64,000 nucleotides of DNA from an uncultured Lachnospiraceae bacterium (GTDB lineage Bacteria > Bacillota > Clostridia > Lachnospirales > Lachnospiraceae), in the NCBI GenBank assembly GCA_900546495.1, contig URDN01000001.1:62001-126000 (forward strand), in the 5' to 3' direction. Made by a program: the position numbers and the translations under genes. Position 1 is the first letter of the stretch; each line of letters opens with the position of its first letter. Of this stretch, positions 16,825-25,166 are shown one piece after another. The notes under the pieces were generated by a model. The model searched no databases. It saw nothing but the letters and a program-made list of their open reading frames with translations, and had not been told where the DNA came from.

Positions 16825-17289
16825 TTAACTCTCCATCATTCCGCAGATCATAAACTGGTTCAGATTATAGTCTTTACTGTTTTCATGTATACGAATGATA
16901 TTTTCACCCACAAACATAATTTTTGCATGAAAAAATCCCGGACTGGCTTCAAACAATCGTGTCTGATGCACATGAATATCACAGCGCTTATCCAGAAAAT
17001 ATGTAAATGGATTCACACTGTCATCCCACTCTCGCACCACCAGCTCCTGCTCCTTTTTCAACTTACGTTCATTCATTTTTACTTCCACAATGTGTTTGAC
17101 ATACGCTTTTGCAACCAGCCCCTTTTTATCCCGGAACTGAAACAATATATAATCGCGTCCGGAAGAAATAATTCCTACCCGGGCATAACCGACATCCTGT
17201 CCCACCATGGTAATGGTACACCATTTCCCATGCATGGAAGTACAGTCAAAATATTTTCCCGGCTCATGTACAATCTTATTTGCTGCCAT
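16825..17289 (-). CDS. Hypothetical protein, 154 aa
   Basis: Not recognised. A soluble, mostly beta-rich and basic protein without signal peptide, membrane helix or known motif; it contains paired Cys-His residues (RCDIHVHQTRLFE) that do not form a clear metal site. The start at 17287-17289 follows GGAGGAG by 5-6 nt; an upstream in-frame codon at 17310 has no such site. It lies 16 bp ahead of the sseB-like gene and is probably co-transcribed with it. Confidence 0.7.
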   Translation of the reverse strand: MAANKIVHEPGKYFDCTSMHGKWCTITMVGQDVGYARVGIISSGRDYILFQFRDKKGLVAKAYVKHIVEVKMNERKLKKEQELVVREWDDSVNPFTYFLDKRCDIHVHQTRLFEASPGFFHAKIMFVGENIIRIHENSKDYNLNQFMICGMMES

Positions 17290-17355
17290 GAAACTCCTCC
17301 GATTTTTCAAATTCTGTTAAGCGAACATTTTCATGCTGCTCTCACTATTTACTTA

Positions 17356-18051
17356 TTAAAATTTAAATTTTTTTAGAAGATCACCCATGGATGTTCCGAT
17401 TTCTTCTGCCTTCGGAATCTCCACCTGTACTTCTTCTTCCTGCTCTTTCTCCTGAAGCAGAGCTTTCATGCTGAGACTGATCTTGCCATCTTTATTTCCG
17501 ATAACTTTGACCTGTACTTCCTGTCCTTCTTTCAGAACAACAGACGGATGTTTGATACGATCCAGAGAAATCTGTGAAATATGTACCAGACCGGATACAC
17601 CATCACCCAGATCCACAAATGCGCCGTAATCTTTGATGGTTTCTACTTTACCTGTCAGCACTTCGCCTTCTTTGAATTCAGCTACTTTTAATTTTTTCTC
17701 TGCATCACGCTGTTCTTTTAAAATCTCTCTTGCAGATAATACCAGTTTATCATTCTCAGCGTCTGCTGTGATAATGCGAACTTTCAGTTCTCTGCCAAGC
17801 CACGGATTTAAGTCATCTACATGGCTTAAACTTAATCTGGATGCCGGAATAAATCCACGTATACCCTCTACCAGTGCGATGACGCCTTTATTTACAATAC
17901 CGGATACGGTTACATCCAGTGTCTCCTGATTCTCATATAACTCTTTGATTTTCTCCCATGCCAGTAAAGTGTCGGTATCTTTCTCGCCGTCCCCCATTAC
18001 TTTATAGGATTCTTCCAGTTCTTTTTCAAAATCTTTCATTGATTCTGCCAT
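17356..18051 (-). CDS. S1 RNA-binding domain protein (short ribosomal S1 homologue)
   Basis: 231-residue protein with two S1 domains: one at roughly 45-110 (GIRGFIPASRLS) and a canonical one at roughly 125-195 (GKVETIKDYGAFVDLGDGVSGLVHISQIS), then a charged tail. Firmicutes short S1 proteins bind mRNA and may assist translation or RNA turnover, but this one is much shorter than E. coli S1 (six domains). Start at 18049-18051 is set by GGAGG 8 nt upstream. It lies 32 bp after lepB. Confidence 0.85.
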   Translation of the reverse strand: MAESMKDFEKELEESYKVMGDGEKDTDTLLAWEKIKELYENQETLDVTVSGIVNKGVIALVEGIRGFIPASRLSLSHVDDLNPWLGRELKVRIITADAENDKLVLSAREILKEQRDAEKKLKVAEFKEGEVLTGKVETIKDYGAFVDLGDGVSGLVHISQISLDRIKHPSVVLKEGQEVQVKVIGNKDGKISLSMKALLQEKEQEEEVQVEIPKAEEIGTSMGDLLKKFKF

Positions 18052-18082
18052 TTTTGTTTCCTCCATGTACATATGCTGTCGC

Positions 18083-18715
18083 TTATTTATTGGTCAATAT
18101 CGCGAATTTTGAATAATATTTAAAAATCGCTTTGCCCTTGATCTCATCTTTTTTTACGTAACTGTACTGTTCCGCTTCCTCTGCTGTTGAAGCTTTTCCT
18201 TCGTTTAACGCGATCTGTGCCCAGAAACGGCCATCTTCCGAATCGTTTCGGTTATCACCCAGTACAAAATAACATCCCTCTGGAACATTAAACGTGTAAC
18301 CATCATTTTCCCAAGTCCATGTTTCCTTCAGATAATCTTCTTCCAGCGGTTCTGACGATCCATCGATATAAATTTTTCCATCCCGAATTTCAACAGTTTC
18401 ACCCGGCAGTCCGATCACACGTTTGATATAAGTCTGCTTCTCATCCACCGGATAAGAAAACAGGATGATATCACCGCGCTGCGGCTCATCAAACCAATAT
18501 GAAAACCGGAAACCGATCAGACGATCTTTAGTCATGATCGTATTTTCCATCGATCCGGACGGAACTCTGACATTTATAATCACAAACTGAGTCAGCACAA
18601 AAACAACCGCAATCACGATCACAAACATCCGAATCCAGCTAACCACTTCTTTTCGCATGTCGCCTTTTTTTTCTTCTTCTGTCTTATTGTTTTCTGTTTC
18701 TTGTTCTTTCTTCAT
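18083..18715 (-). CDS. lepB: Type I signal peptidase
   Basis: Cleaves signal peptides from Sec and Tat exported proteins at the outer face of the membrane. One N-terminal membrane segment (about 27-47), catalytic Ser55 in PSGSM and general-base Lys98 in YIKRVIGLPGE; the box GDNRNDSEDGR follows. 210 aa is a normal Gram-positive length. AGGAG precedes the ATG, 10 bp after xth. A charged cytoplasmic N-terminus of about 25 residues is slightly long. Confidence 0.95.
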   Translation of the reverse strand: MKKEQETENNKTEEEKKGDMRKEVVSWIRMFVIVIAVVFVLTQFVIINVRVPSGSMENTIMTKDRLIGFRFSYWFDEPQRGDIILFSYPVDEKQTYIKRVIGLPGETVEIRDGKIYIDGSSEPLEEDYLKETWTWENDGYTFNVPEGCYFVLGDNRNDSEDGRFWAQIALNEGKASTAEEAEQYSYVKKDEIKGKAIFKYYSKFAILTNK

Positions 18716-18724
18716 GCCAAACTC

Positions 18725-19480
18725 CTAAATCTCAATATCTAATTCTACCGGGCAGTGATCTGATCCAAAGATATCTGTATGGATCTTCGCATCCTGTAAC
18801 CGGTCTTTTAATGACTCTGACACAACAAAATAATCTATTCTCCATCCAGCATTCTTCTCCCGGGCTTTAAACCGATAAGACCACCAGGAATAAATTTCTG
18901 TCTGCTCCGGATAAAAATAACGATACGTATCAATCATGCCGTTTGCCAGCACATTGGAAAATTTTCCACGCTCCTCATCGGTAAAACCTGCATTTTTACG
19001 GTTTGTCTTTGGATTTTTCAGGTCAATTTCCTGATGCGCCACATTTAAATCCCCGGCATAGATCACCGGTTTTGTCTCTTCCAGAGACTTGATATAAGCA
19101 AGGAAATCATCTTCCCACTTCATACGATAATCCAGACGTGCCAACTCACTCTGAGAATTCGGCGTATATACTGTTACAAAGAAAAAGTTCTCATATTCCA
19201 GTGTGATCACACGGCCTTCATGGTCATGCTCCTCAATTCCGATTCCATAGTGCACAGACAACGGTGTCTGCTTCGTAAATATCGCAGTACCGGAATACCC
19301 TTTTTTCTCCGCATAGTTCCAATATTGCTCATAACCTTCCATTTCAAGCTGAATCTGCCCTTCCTGAAGCTTTGTCTCCTGAACACAAAAAATATCTGCG
19401 TCTGCCTCATGAAAAAAATCCAGAAATCCTTTCTTCACACAGGCACGCAAACCATTAACATTCCATGAAATTAATTTCAT
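18725..19480 (-). CDS. xth: Exodeoxyribonuclease III (AP endonuclease)
   Basis: Base-excision repair nuclease that cuts at abasic sites and trims 3' ends. Motifs: ISWNVNGLRA at the N-terminus, catalytic Glu35 in VQETKL, GDLNVAH near residue 145 and the C-terminal SDHCPVE with Asp241 and His242. 251 aa. AAGGAAG precedes the ATG. It heads a run of five leftward genes from a promoter at 19593-19621. Confidence 0.96.
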   Translation of the reverse strand: MKLISWNVNGLRACVKKGFLDFFHEADADIFCVQETKLQEGQIQLEMEGYEQYWNYAEKKGYSGTAIFTKQTPLSVHYGIGIEEHDHEGRVITLEYENFFFVTVYTPNSQSELARLDYRMKWEDDFLAYIKSLEETKPVIYAGDLNVAHQEIDLKNPKTNRKNAGFTDEERGKFSNVLANGMIDTYRYFYPEQTEIYSWWSYRFKAREKNAGWRIDYFVVSESLKDRLQDAKIHTDIFGSDHCPVELDIEI

Positions 19481-19592
19481 TTTAAACTTCCTTCTTCAAT
19501 CCTCGCATTCTATGCAGTTCAACAATCATCCTATTTTATGGGGTTCTCTCTGAACACATAATGAGAACTGCAACTATTTTTCATACTGGATT

Positions 19593-19621
19593 AGTATAGC
19601 ATATCAGACGGCAGACAGCAA
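19593..19621 (-). promoter_or_regulatory. Sigma-A promoter for xth and following genes
   Basis: Minus-strand -10 TATACT (19593-19598), 17-nt spacer, -35 TTGCTG (19616-19621), about 113 bp before the xth start. Confidence 0.6.
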
Positions 19622-19712
19622 GATTTATTCCAATTCTGTTGTTCCCGTTCTGTGTTCTGTTCTGTGTTTATTCTTACTTTATCTCAATTCTGCTATTGTT
19701 CCGATTTTCTGT

Positions 19713-20915
19713 TTATTCTGATCCCGATGACTCCGGTTTTGCATCTTTTCTTCTCAGCTTGGAAAACCAGATCATCGGTTCCGGGTTCTGTGGACGCTCA
19801 CACAGGCTTTTCTCCATCCATACCATGTTGTACCAGCGGTCAAATTTATAGGCGCACTGATGGAATTCCCCCACCATTGTGTAACCCAGATGTGTATGAA
19901 AATCTACACTGTCTTTCGTTAGATAAGCATCGTTTTCCTGATCCGGATAAGCAATACAGGCATTCACACAGACAATGTGCTGTCTGCACAATGCAACTTC
20001 CAAAGCAGCATATAACCTTTTCCCTATTCCCTGGCCTTTTGCATTCATATTCACATAAATGGATGTCTCTACTGCCCAGTCATAAGCTGTCCGTTCATGC
20101 AATGGGCCGGCATAAGCATACCCAACGATTTTGCCATTCTGCTCTGCCACCAGATACGGATATTTCACCAGGGTTTGTTCAATTCTGCGCGTAAATGCTT
20201 CCAGTGTTGGCACTTCATATTCAAAAGTAATTGCTGTCTGTAAAATATATGGCGCATATATATCTAAAATTTCTTTTGCATCCAGTGGTGTTGCAATTCG
20301 GATCTGAAGCTTCGTATTTACTTCTGAAGCTGTCACTGCATGTACTATCTCTGTTGCATCTGTTATATCCGATTCTCTCGAATCTTTTTCTTCCATGTAA
20401 GGTTTTTGTGCAATTTTCTTTTCATCCTTTTCCTTAGATGTTTTTTCAAACGCAACTCTCGGACTGCCATCATCTACATAAATAATTCCACATTTTTCAA
20501 ACCCGTTTTTCAGAATCAAGTGCTGCATCACCTTGTTATTTTCATGGGTATCAATGCGTAAATGCTGAATCTTGTTCCATGCAAATGCAAGCACCTGCGC
20601 CATGATGCCATGAACTTCCGGTGCTGAAGCGATCCGATGAATCGTCCCATAGAGACTCGTATCTTTCCAGCTGCCATGTTCAATATTCCGGTAAGTTGGA
20701 TCGTCTCCTATAATCAGAGCAAACACCCCCTGAAGTTTTCCCTGCTCCTCAATCACATATAATTGTTCTTTTTCAATGTCTTTTCGTAACGTGTCCTCCG
20801 TCGGGTGCGTCTGTCCCCACTGAGTTGGATTGCCATGTTCCGCCATAAATTTGCGGGCATATACATAGATTTCCTGTATACGTTTCAGATCTTTTTCCTT
20901 TGCTATACGAATCAT
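19713..20915 (-). CDS. Two-domain GNAT N-acetyltransferase
   Basis: A 400-residue fusion of two acetyltransferase domains. The N-terminal GNAT domain (about 1-160) resembles uncharacterised Firmicutes acetyltransferases (IRIAKEKDLKRI start, HENNKVMQHLILKNGF end). A Lys/Glu-rich linker (about 158-200) leads to a second domain (about 203-370) like the phosphinothricin/YncA group, with GYAYAGPLHERTAYDW and the acetyl-CoA-binding NAKGQGIGKRLY. Likely acetylates a small amine or amino-acid analogue; substrate unknown. No frameshift or internal ribosome site was seen at the join, so it reads as one protein. Confidence 0.85.
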   Translation of the reverse strand: MIRIAKEKDLKRIQEIYVYARKFMAEHGNPTQWGQTHPTEDTLRKDIEKEQLYVIEEQGKLQGVFALIIGDDPTYRNIEHGSWKDTSLYGTIHRIASAPEVHGIMAQVLAFAWNKIQHLRIDTHENNKVMQHLILKNGFEKCGIIYVDDGSPRVAFEKTSKEKDEKKIAQKPYMEEKDSRESDITDATEIVHAVTASEVNTKLQIRIATPLDAKEILDIYAPYILQTAITFEYEVPTLEAFTRRIEQTLVKYPYLVAEQNGKIVGYAYAGPLHERTAYDWAVETSIYVNMNAKGQGIGKRLYAALEVALCRQHIVCVNACIAYPDQENDAYLTKDSVDFHTHLGYTMVGEFHQCAYKFDRWYNMVWMEKSLCERPQNPEPMIWFSKLRRKDAKPESSGSE

Positions 20916-20994
20916 TGTGTTTCTACCTCTTTTCTAAATGATTTTCTAACAAATTTATTATTACCAGTTCTATTTTTCACTAATCTTATTTCTA

Positions 20995-21648
20995 CTAATC
21001 CTGTGGAAATAATTTATTATGGTAATATCCGTCTGCCGCGTACAGTGTTGCTACCGGATTGTGACCAAGCACACGATCTTTTACCACAAGTGTTGTGGTC
21101 AGTCCTTCCGCATATTTATAAAACATACTGTCATGTCCCACACAAAGCCCCATCACAATATTCAGATCCGTGTGTTCTGCATTCAGCATCTTTGCCTGTA
21201 AAATCGGGTTGCACATGTTCACACCGGTGTTTTCACAGGTTTTTGGAATCCCAACTTCTGTTTTACGCACCGTGCCCGCCTTGCAGGCAACACCATATAC
21301 CTCAAATCCGTGACTGCGCAAAATATGGCTCAGTGTACGTGTCTCACGAATCAGTCCCACACAGGTAGCAATCCCGATTTTCTTTGCACCGATCCGTTTT
21401 GCAAATTCAATGGTTTCCTCCACACGGCACATCTGACAATAATAGTCGCTCTCCACACCTGCCGCTGCAAGTGTTACTTTTTTATTTTCCTCGTCATCAT
21501 ATAAGCGGATCACTTCGCCTAACAACGTTTCGTCCATACCTGTTGTCAGGCAGAAATCCGGGTAATACTTGTCCATTTTATTACAATTTGTCACACCACA
21601 GTCGACACAACTGTGAATCACTTTCTTACATTCACTATTTTCGTCCAT
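20995..21648 (-). CDS. DUF1847 cysteine-rich protein
   Basis: 217 residues with many conserved cysteines: a VDCGVTNCNK motif near the N-terminus, YYCQMCRVEE near residue 70, then CVG, CKAG, CENTG, CNP and CVGHD motifs. This matches DUF1847, a putative metal-binding family common in anaerobes. The role is unknown; a redox or metal-handling function is an inference. GGAGG lies 9 nt before the ATG. It follows the prfA terminator and no promoter of its own was recognised. Confidence 0.85.
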   Translation of the reverse strand: MDENSECKKVIHSCVDCGVTNCNKMDKYYPDFCLTTGMDETLLGEVIRLYDDEENKKVTLAAAGVESDYYCQMCRVEETIEFAKRIGAKKIGIATCVGLIRETRTLSHILRSHGFEVYGVACKAGTVRKTEVGIPKTCENTGVNMCNPILQAKMLNAEHTDLNIVMGLCVGHDSMFYKYAEGLTTTLVVKDRVLGHNPVATLYAADGYYHNKLFPQD

Positions 21649-21681
21649 TATTCTATTCCTCCATATCTTTCGACACTCTCA

Positions 21682-21725
21682 CAAAAAAAGTAAGATACCC
21701 TATCGTTAATTATAAGGTATCTTAC
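21682..21725 (-). terminator. Terminator after prfA
   Basis: Perfect 10-bp stem (21690-21699 with 21716-21725), 16-nt loop, followed in the minus direction by a seven-T run. Confidence 0.9.
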
Positions 21726-21805
21726 ACTTTTGTGCTATTATTCTTTTTCTCACTGGATAAAACTTTTGCCCTAAAACTGGATAAAAGTGTTTGCCCTGTG
21801 ATAAA

Positions 21806-22879
21806 TTAATTTTCATTCATCTTAGCAAGTTTTGCCGCCTGATCAGCTGCGATCAGCGCATCAATGATCTCCTGAATATCTCCATTCATAATGGACTCCA
21901 GACGATACAGTGTCAGTTTGATACGATGATCTGTCACACGTCCCTGTGGGAAGTTGTAAGTACGGATCTTCTCGGAACGGTCTCCGGTTCCGACCTGACT
22001 TCTTCTTGCCTCTGCCTCAGCATCATGTGCTTTCTGACATTCCATATCATACAATTTCGCACGAAGTACTTTTAATGCTTTGTCTTTATTTTTCAACTGA
22101 GATTTCTCATCCTGACAGGAAATTACGATACCTGTTGGAATATGTGTCAGACGAACAGCAGAGTCTGTTGTGTTGACACACTGTCCACCGTTTCCGGATG
22201 CACGGAATACATCGAATTTACAGTCGTTCATATCGATCTGTACGTCTACTTCCTCTGCCTCCGGCATGATTGCAACGGTGATAGTGGATGTATGGATACG
22301 TCCACCGGACTCTGTCTCCGGCACACGCTGTACACGATGTACACCACTCTCGTATTTCAGTAAGGAATAAGCGCCCTGACCAGTTACCATGAAGCTGACA
22401 TACTTCATACCGCCGATACCGATTTCCTCCACATCCATAGTCTCAACTTTCCAGCGTTTGCTCTCTGCATAATGTACGTACATACGATAGATCTCCGCTG
22501 CAAACAGTGCTGCCTCGTCTCCACCTGCACCTGCGCGGATCTCCACAATAACATTCTTGTCATCGTTCGGGTCTTTCGGAAGTAACAGAATTTTCAGTTT
22601 CTGCTCTAATTCTTCTACTTTCTCTTTGGACTCTGCCAGTTCTTCTTTTGCAAGCTCGCGCAGTTCCTCATCGTTCTCCTCCTGCAACATGGCAAGACTA
22701 TCCTCGATGTTCTGTTTATTTACTTTATACTCTTTGTATGCTTCTACGATCGGAGCCAGATCTGCCTGCTCCTTCATCAGTTTCTGGAAACGTTTCGGGT
22801 CATTTGCCACATCCGGCTCACTCAGCATACTGAGCAGTTCTTCAAAACGTACCAGTGTATCTTCCAGTCTGTCAAACAT
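21806..22879 (-). CDS. prfA: Peptide chain release factor 1
   Basis: Ends translation at UAA and UAG. The GGQ tripeptide that reaches the peptidyl-transferase centre is in SGNGGQCVNTTDSA near residue 230; the GAGGDEAALFA segment is also typical. 357 aa. The start at 22877-22879 has AAGGAG a few bases ahead; the frame runs open further upstream without a ribosome site. It lies directly after prmC, whose product methylates the GGQ glutamine, so enzyme and substrate are co-transcribed. Confidence 0.97.
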   Translation of the reverse strand: MFDRLEDTLVRFEELLSMLSEPDVANDPKRFQKLMKEQADLAPIVEAYKEYKVNKQNIEDSLAMLQEENDEELRELAKEELAESKEKVEELEQKLKILLLPKDPNDDKNVIVEIRAGAGGDEAALFAAEIYRMYVHYAESKRWKVETMDVEEIGIGGMKYVSFMVTGQGAYSLLKYESGVHRVQRVPETESGGRIHTSTITVAIMPEAEEVDVQIDMNDCKFDVFRASGNGGQCVNTTDSAVRLTHIPTGIVISCQDEKSQLKNKDKALKVLRAKLYDMECQKAHDAEAEARRSQVGTGDRSEKIRTYNFPQGRVTDHRIKLTLYRLESIMNGDIQEIIDALIAADQAAKLAKMNEN

Positions 22880-22881
22880 AG

Positions 22882-23718
22882 TTATCTCCTTCCTCTCACA
22901 ACCCGGTCCAGTCCCGCCAGATCGCAAATCACTTTTATATCATAAAATCCTTGTTCTTTCATAAATCCGCTGACCGCTTCTGCCTGATCATGGCCGATCT
23001 CATACAGCAGATAGCCGCCGTCCTTCAGATATGCCACGCTCTCCTCGGTAATTCTCCGATAAAAATAAAGTCCATCTTCTTTTCCGTCCAGTGCTCCCTT
23101 TGGTTCATGGTCACGCACTTCCGGCATCAGTGTATCAATTACTTTGCTTGGAATATAAGGCGGATTGGATACGATCAGATCAAACGTTCCGGAGATCTCA
23201 GAAAAAAGATTACTGTGAACAAAGTTCACCAGAACCTGATTCTGCAGGGCATTGTATTTTGCCACTTTCAGCGCATCTTCTGAAATATCTGCCGCTGTCA
23301 CTTTCGTCTCCGGACAAAAAGACTGAATACTGATTCCAATACATCCGGAACCGGTACACAGATCCAGAACATCCGCATCCGACATTTCATTTTTTAGAAT
23401 CTGAATAGTTTCTTCTACCAGCACTTCCGTATCCTGTCGCGGAATCAGCACATGTTCATTGACCGCAAAGGGCAGTCCCATAAACTCCTGTTCTCCGGTC
23501 AGATACTGCAGCGGCATCCGCTGACAGCGTTTTTCTGTCAGTTTCAGATAATCTTTTTCCTGTTCCGTGCTCATCTCATCCCGCTCATGCAGCAGGTAAA
23601 AGCTGCGGTTGATCTGACAGGCAGCTTCCATCAGGAACCAGCTTTCTGCCGACTCATTTTCCACACCGGCGGCTTTCAGCAGCGCTGCGGCCTGCATTCT
23701 CGCTTCCCGGTATGTCAT
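22882..23718 (-). CDS. prmC: Release factor glutamine N5-methyltransferase
   Basis: Methylates the glutamine of the GGQ motif in release factors using SAM. Motif I (DLCTGSGCIGIS) and the substrate-binding NPPY motif (SNPPYIP) are present with normal spacing; the N-terminal helical domain precedes them. 278 aa. Its stop and the prfA start are separated by 2 bp, and its start overlaps the stop of the DUF1385 gene by 4 bp (ATGA), so translation of the three is probably coupled. Confidence 0.96.
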   Translation of the reverse strand: MTYREARMQAAALLKAAGVENESAESWFLMEAACQINRSFYLLHERDEMSTEQEKDYLKLTEKRCQRMPLQYLTGEQEFMGLPFAVNEHVLIPRQDTEVLVEETIQILKNEMSDADVLDLCTGSGCIGISIQSFCPETKVTAADISEDALKVAKYNALQNQVLVNFVHSNLFSEISGTFDLIVSNPPYIPSKVIDTLMPEVRDHEPKGALDGKEDGLYFYRRITEESVAYLKDGGYLLYEIGHDQAEAVSGFMKEQGFYDIKVICDLAGLDRVVRGRR

Positions 23719-24713
23719 GGTTCTTCCACCTGTACCTTCTGCGCGGCATCTTCGATTTTTGTCTCAGCATTAATTTCATCCGCAATGCCTTCTTTCGCAC
23801 GAATTTCCGCAATATAGCTTCTCCAGTCAAATACTGCCTCTACGGACGCAATACCGACCTCGATCATGTCATCATCCGGCTCCTTAGTGGTGAGCCCCTG
23901 CATCCACAGTCCCGGCTTACTGATCAGATTGATCACAGGATTGTCGCTGCGGCCTGCCGCACGTAACAACTCATAGGACACACCTGCGATTACCGGCACA
24001 AGCGCCAGCCGCAGTACCAAACGCAATACATGGGAATCCACACGGATAAACAGAAACAAAATCACGCTGATGATCACAACAAACATCAGAAAGCTTGTGC
24101 CACAGCGTTTATGCTCTTTGGAACTTTTCCGCACATTTTCCACATTCAGTTCCAGTCCATGCTCGATGCAGTTGATACATTTATGCTCCGCACCGTGATA
24201 CATGAACACCCGCTGAATCTCTTTCATTCTTGAGATCAGCAATATATATCCGATAAAAATTGCAAGACGCAGGATTCCTTCGATCACTGCCACAACCATA
24301 TCGCTCGCAATAAACCGGGAACACAGTACCGACAGATAATAAGGCAGGATCATGAAAATAGCCACTGCCAGTACGATAGATAACGCTACCGTTCCGCCCA
24401 TCATGGCATTTTCTTTTGCCTTTTTCTTCTCTGCGGTGTCCTGCTTCTTCTCTTTTGATTCTTCTTCGTCCTCAAAAAAAGAAGCGGAATACATCAATGT
24501 GGACATTCCAAGTACCAGAGAGTCAATAAAACTCAGCACTCCGCGCAGCAATGGAATCTTCTGCCACACCTCTCCCGGAACAATTCCTTTATATTCTTTC
24601 GTCATGACTTCAATTTCCTGATCCGGCTTGCGGACTGCCACCGCATACCGTTCCTTATTTTTCATCATGACACCTTCCATGACGGCCTGACCGCCAATTC
24701 CAGAATATCGCAT
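23715..24713 (-). CDS. DUF1385 membrane protein
   Basis: 332 residues. The N-terminal GGQAVMEGVMMK motif and the HGAEHK motif (about residue 190) define DUF1385, a conserved Firmicutes family usually found next to prmC and prfA, as here. Four or so membrane segments lie between about 115 and 265. A metal-dependent role has been guessed for the family from its conserved His and Glu, but nothing is established. The start at 24711-24713 follows AGAGG by 7 nt; the upstream in-frame ATG at 24737 has none. Confidence 0.88.
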   Translation of the reverse strand: MRYSGIGGQAVMEGVMMKNKERYAVAVRKPDQEIEVMTKEYKGIVPGEVWQKIPLLRGVLSFIDSLVLGMSTLMYSASFFEDEEESKEKKQDTAEKKKAKENAMMGGTVALSIVLAVAIFMILPYYLSVLCSRFIASDMVVAVIEGILRLAIFIGYILLISRMKEIQRVFMYHGAEHKCINCIEHGLELNVENVRKSSKEHKRCGTSFLMFVVIISVILFLFIRVDSHVLRLVLRLALVPVIAGVSYELLRAAGRSDNPVINLISKPGLWMQGLTTKEPDDDMIEVGIASVEAVFDWRSYIAEIRAKEGIADEINAETKIEDAAQKVQVEEP

Positions 24714-24763
24714 AGAAATTCCTCTCCGTTTCGTCAAACTCAGAAAACATAAAATTTCCTGCT

Positions 24764-24800
24764 TAACAAAACAGGTTGAGATTTTGCAACCTCAACCTGA
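24764..24800 (-). terminator. Terminator after rpmE
   Basis: 9-bp stem (24772-24780 with 24791-24799) followed in the minus direction by TTTTGTT. It may partially insulate rpmE from the DUF1385-prmC-prfA genes. Confidence 0.75.
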
Positions 24801-24820
24801 TTTTCACACATATCTTACTA

Positions 24821-25021
24821 TTATTTTAAGCCGTATTTCTTGTTGAACTTATCAATACGTCCACGTGCCTGAGCTGCTTTCTGCTGTCCTGTATAGAATG
24901 GATGGCATTTAGAACAAATCTCTACGTGAATATCGCTCTTTGTAGAACCTGTTACGAATGTGTTTCCGCAGTTACAGGTTACAGTTGCCTGATAATAATC
25001 CGGATGGATTCCTTCTCTCAT
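24821..25021 (-). CDS. rpmE: 50S ribosomal protein L31
   Basis: 66-residue ribosomal protein of the large subunit. It keeps the zinc-binding cysteines (TCNCGN and CSKCHPFYTGQQK), so it is the zinc (C+) form. The start at 25019-25021 is taken because family proteins begin MREGIHP and AGGTG lies upstream; the longer frame to 25042 is rejected. Own promoter at 25131-25159 and own terminator. Confidence 0.96.
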   Translation of the reverse strand: MREGIHPDYYQATVTCNCGNTFVTGSTKSDIHVEICSKCHPFYTGQQKAAQARGRIDKFNKKYGLK

Positions 25022-25130
25022 TAATTTCACCTCGCATACCAAATTTCTTTGTAATTCTACTTACGTCTATGAAAAACAATAAACTTGTTAATCTTTCTGC
25101 ACCGCATCTTCACGGTACACAGCTTTCATA

Positions 25131-25159
25131 TTGTAGCATACACTTTTTTCTATTGCAAG
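25131..25159 (-). promoter_or_regulatory. Sigma-A promoter of rpmE
   Basis: Minus-strand -10 TACAAT (25131-25136), 17-nt spacer, -35 TTGCAA (25154-25159), between rho and rpmE. Confidence 0.7.
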
Positions 25160-25166
25160 CAGTTTT

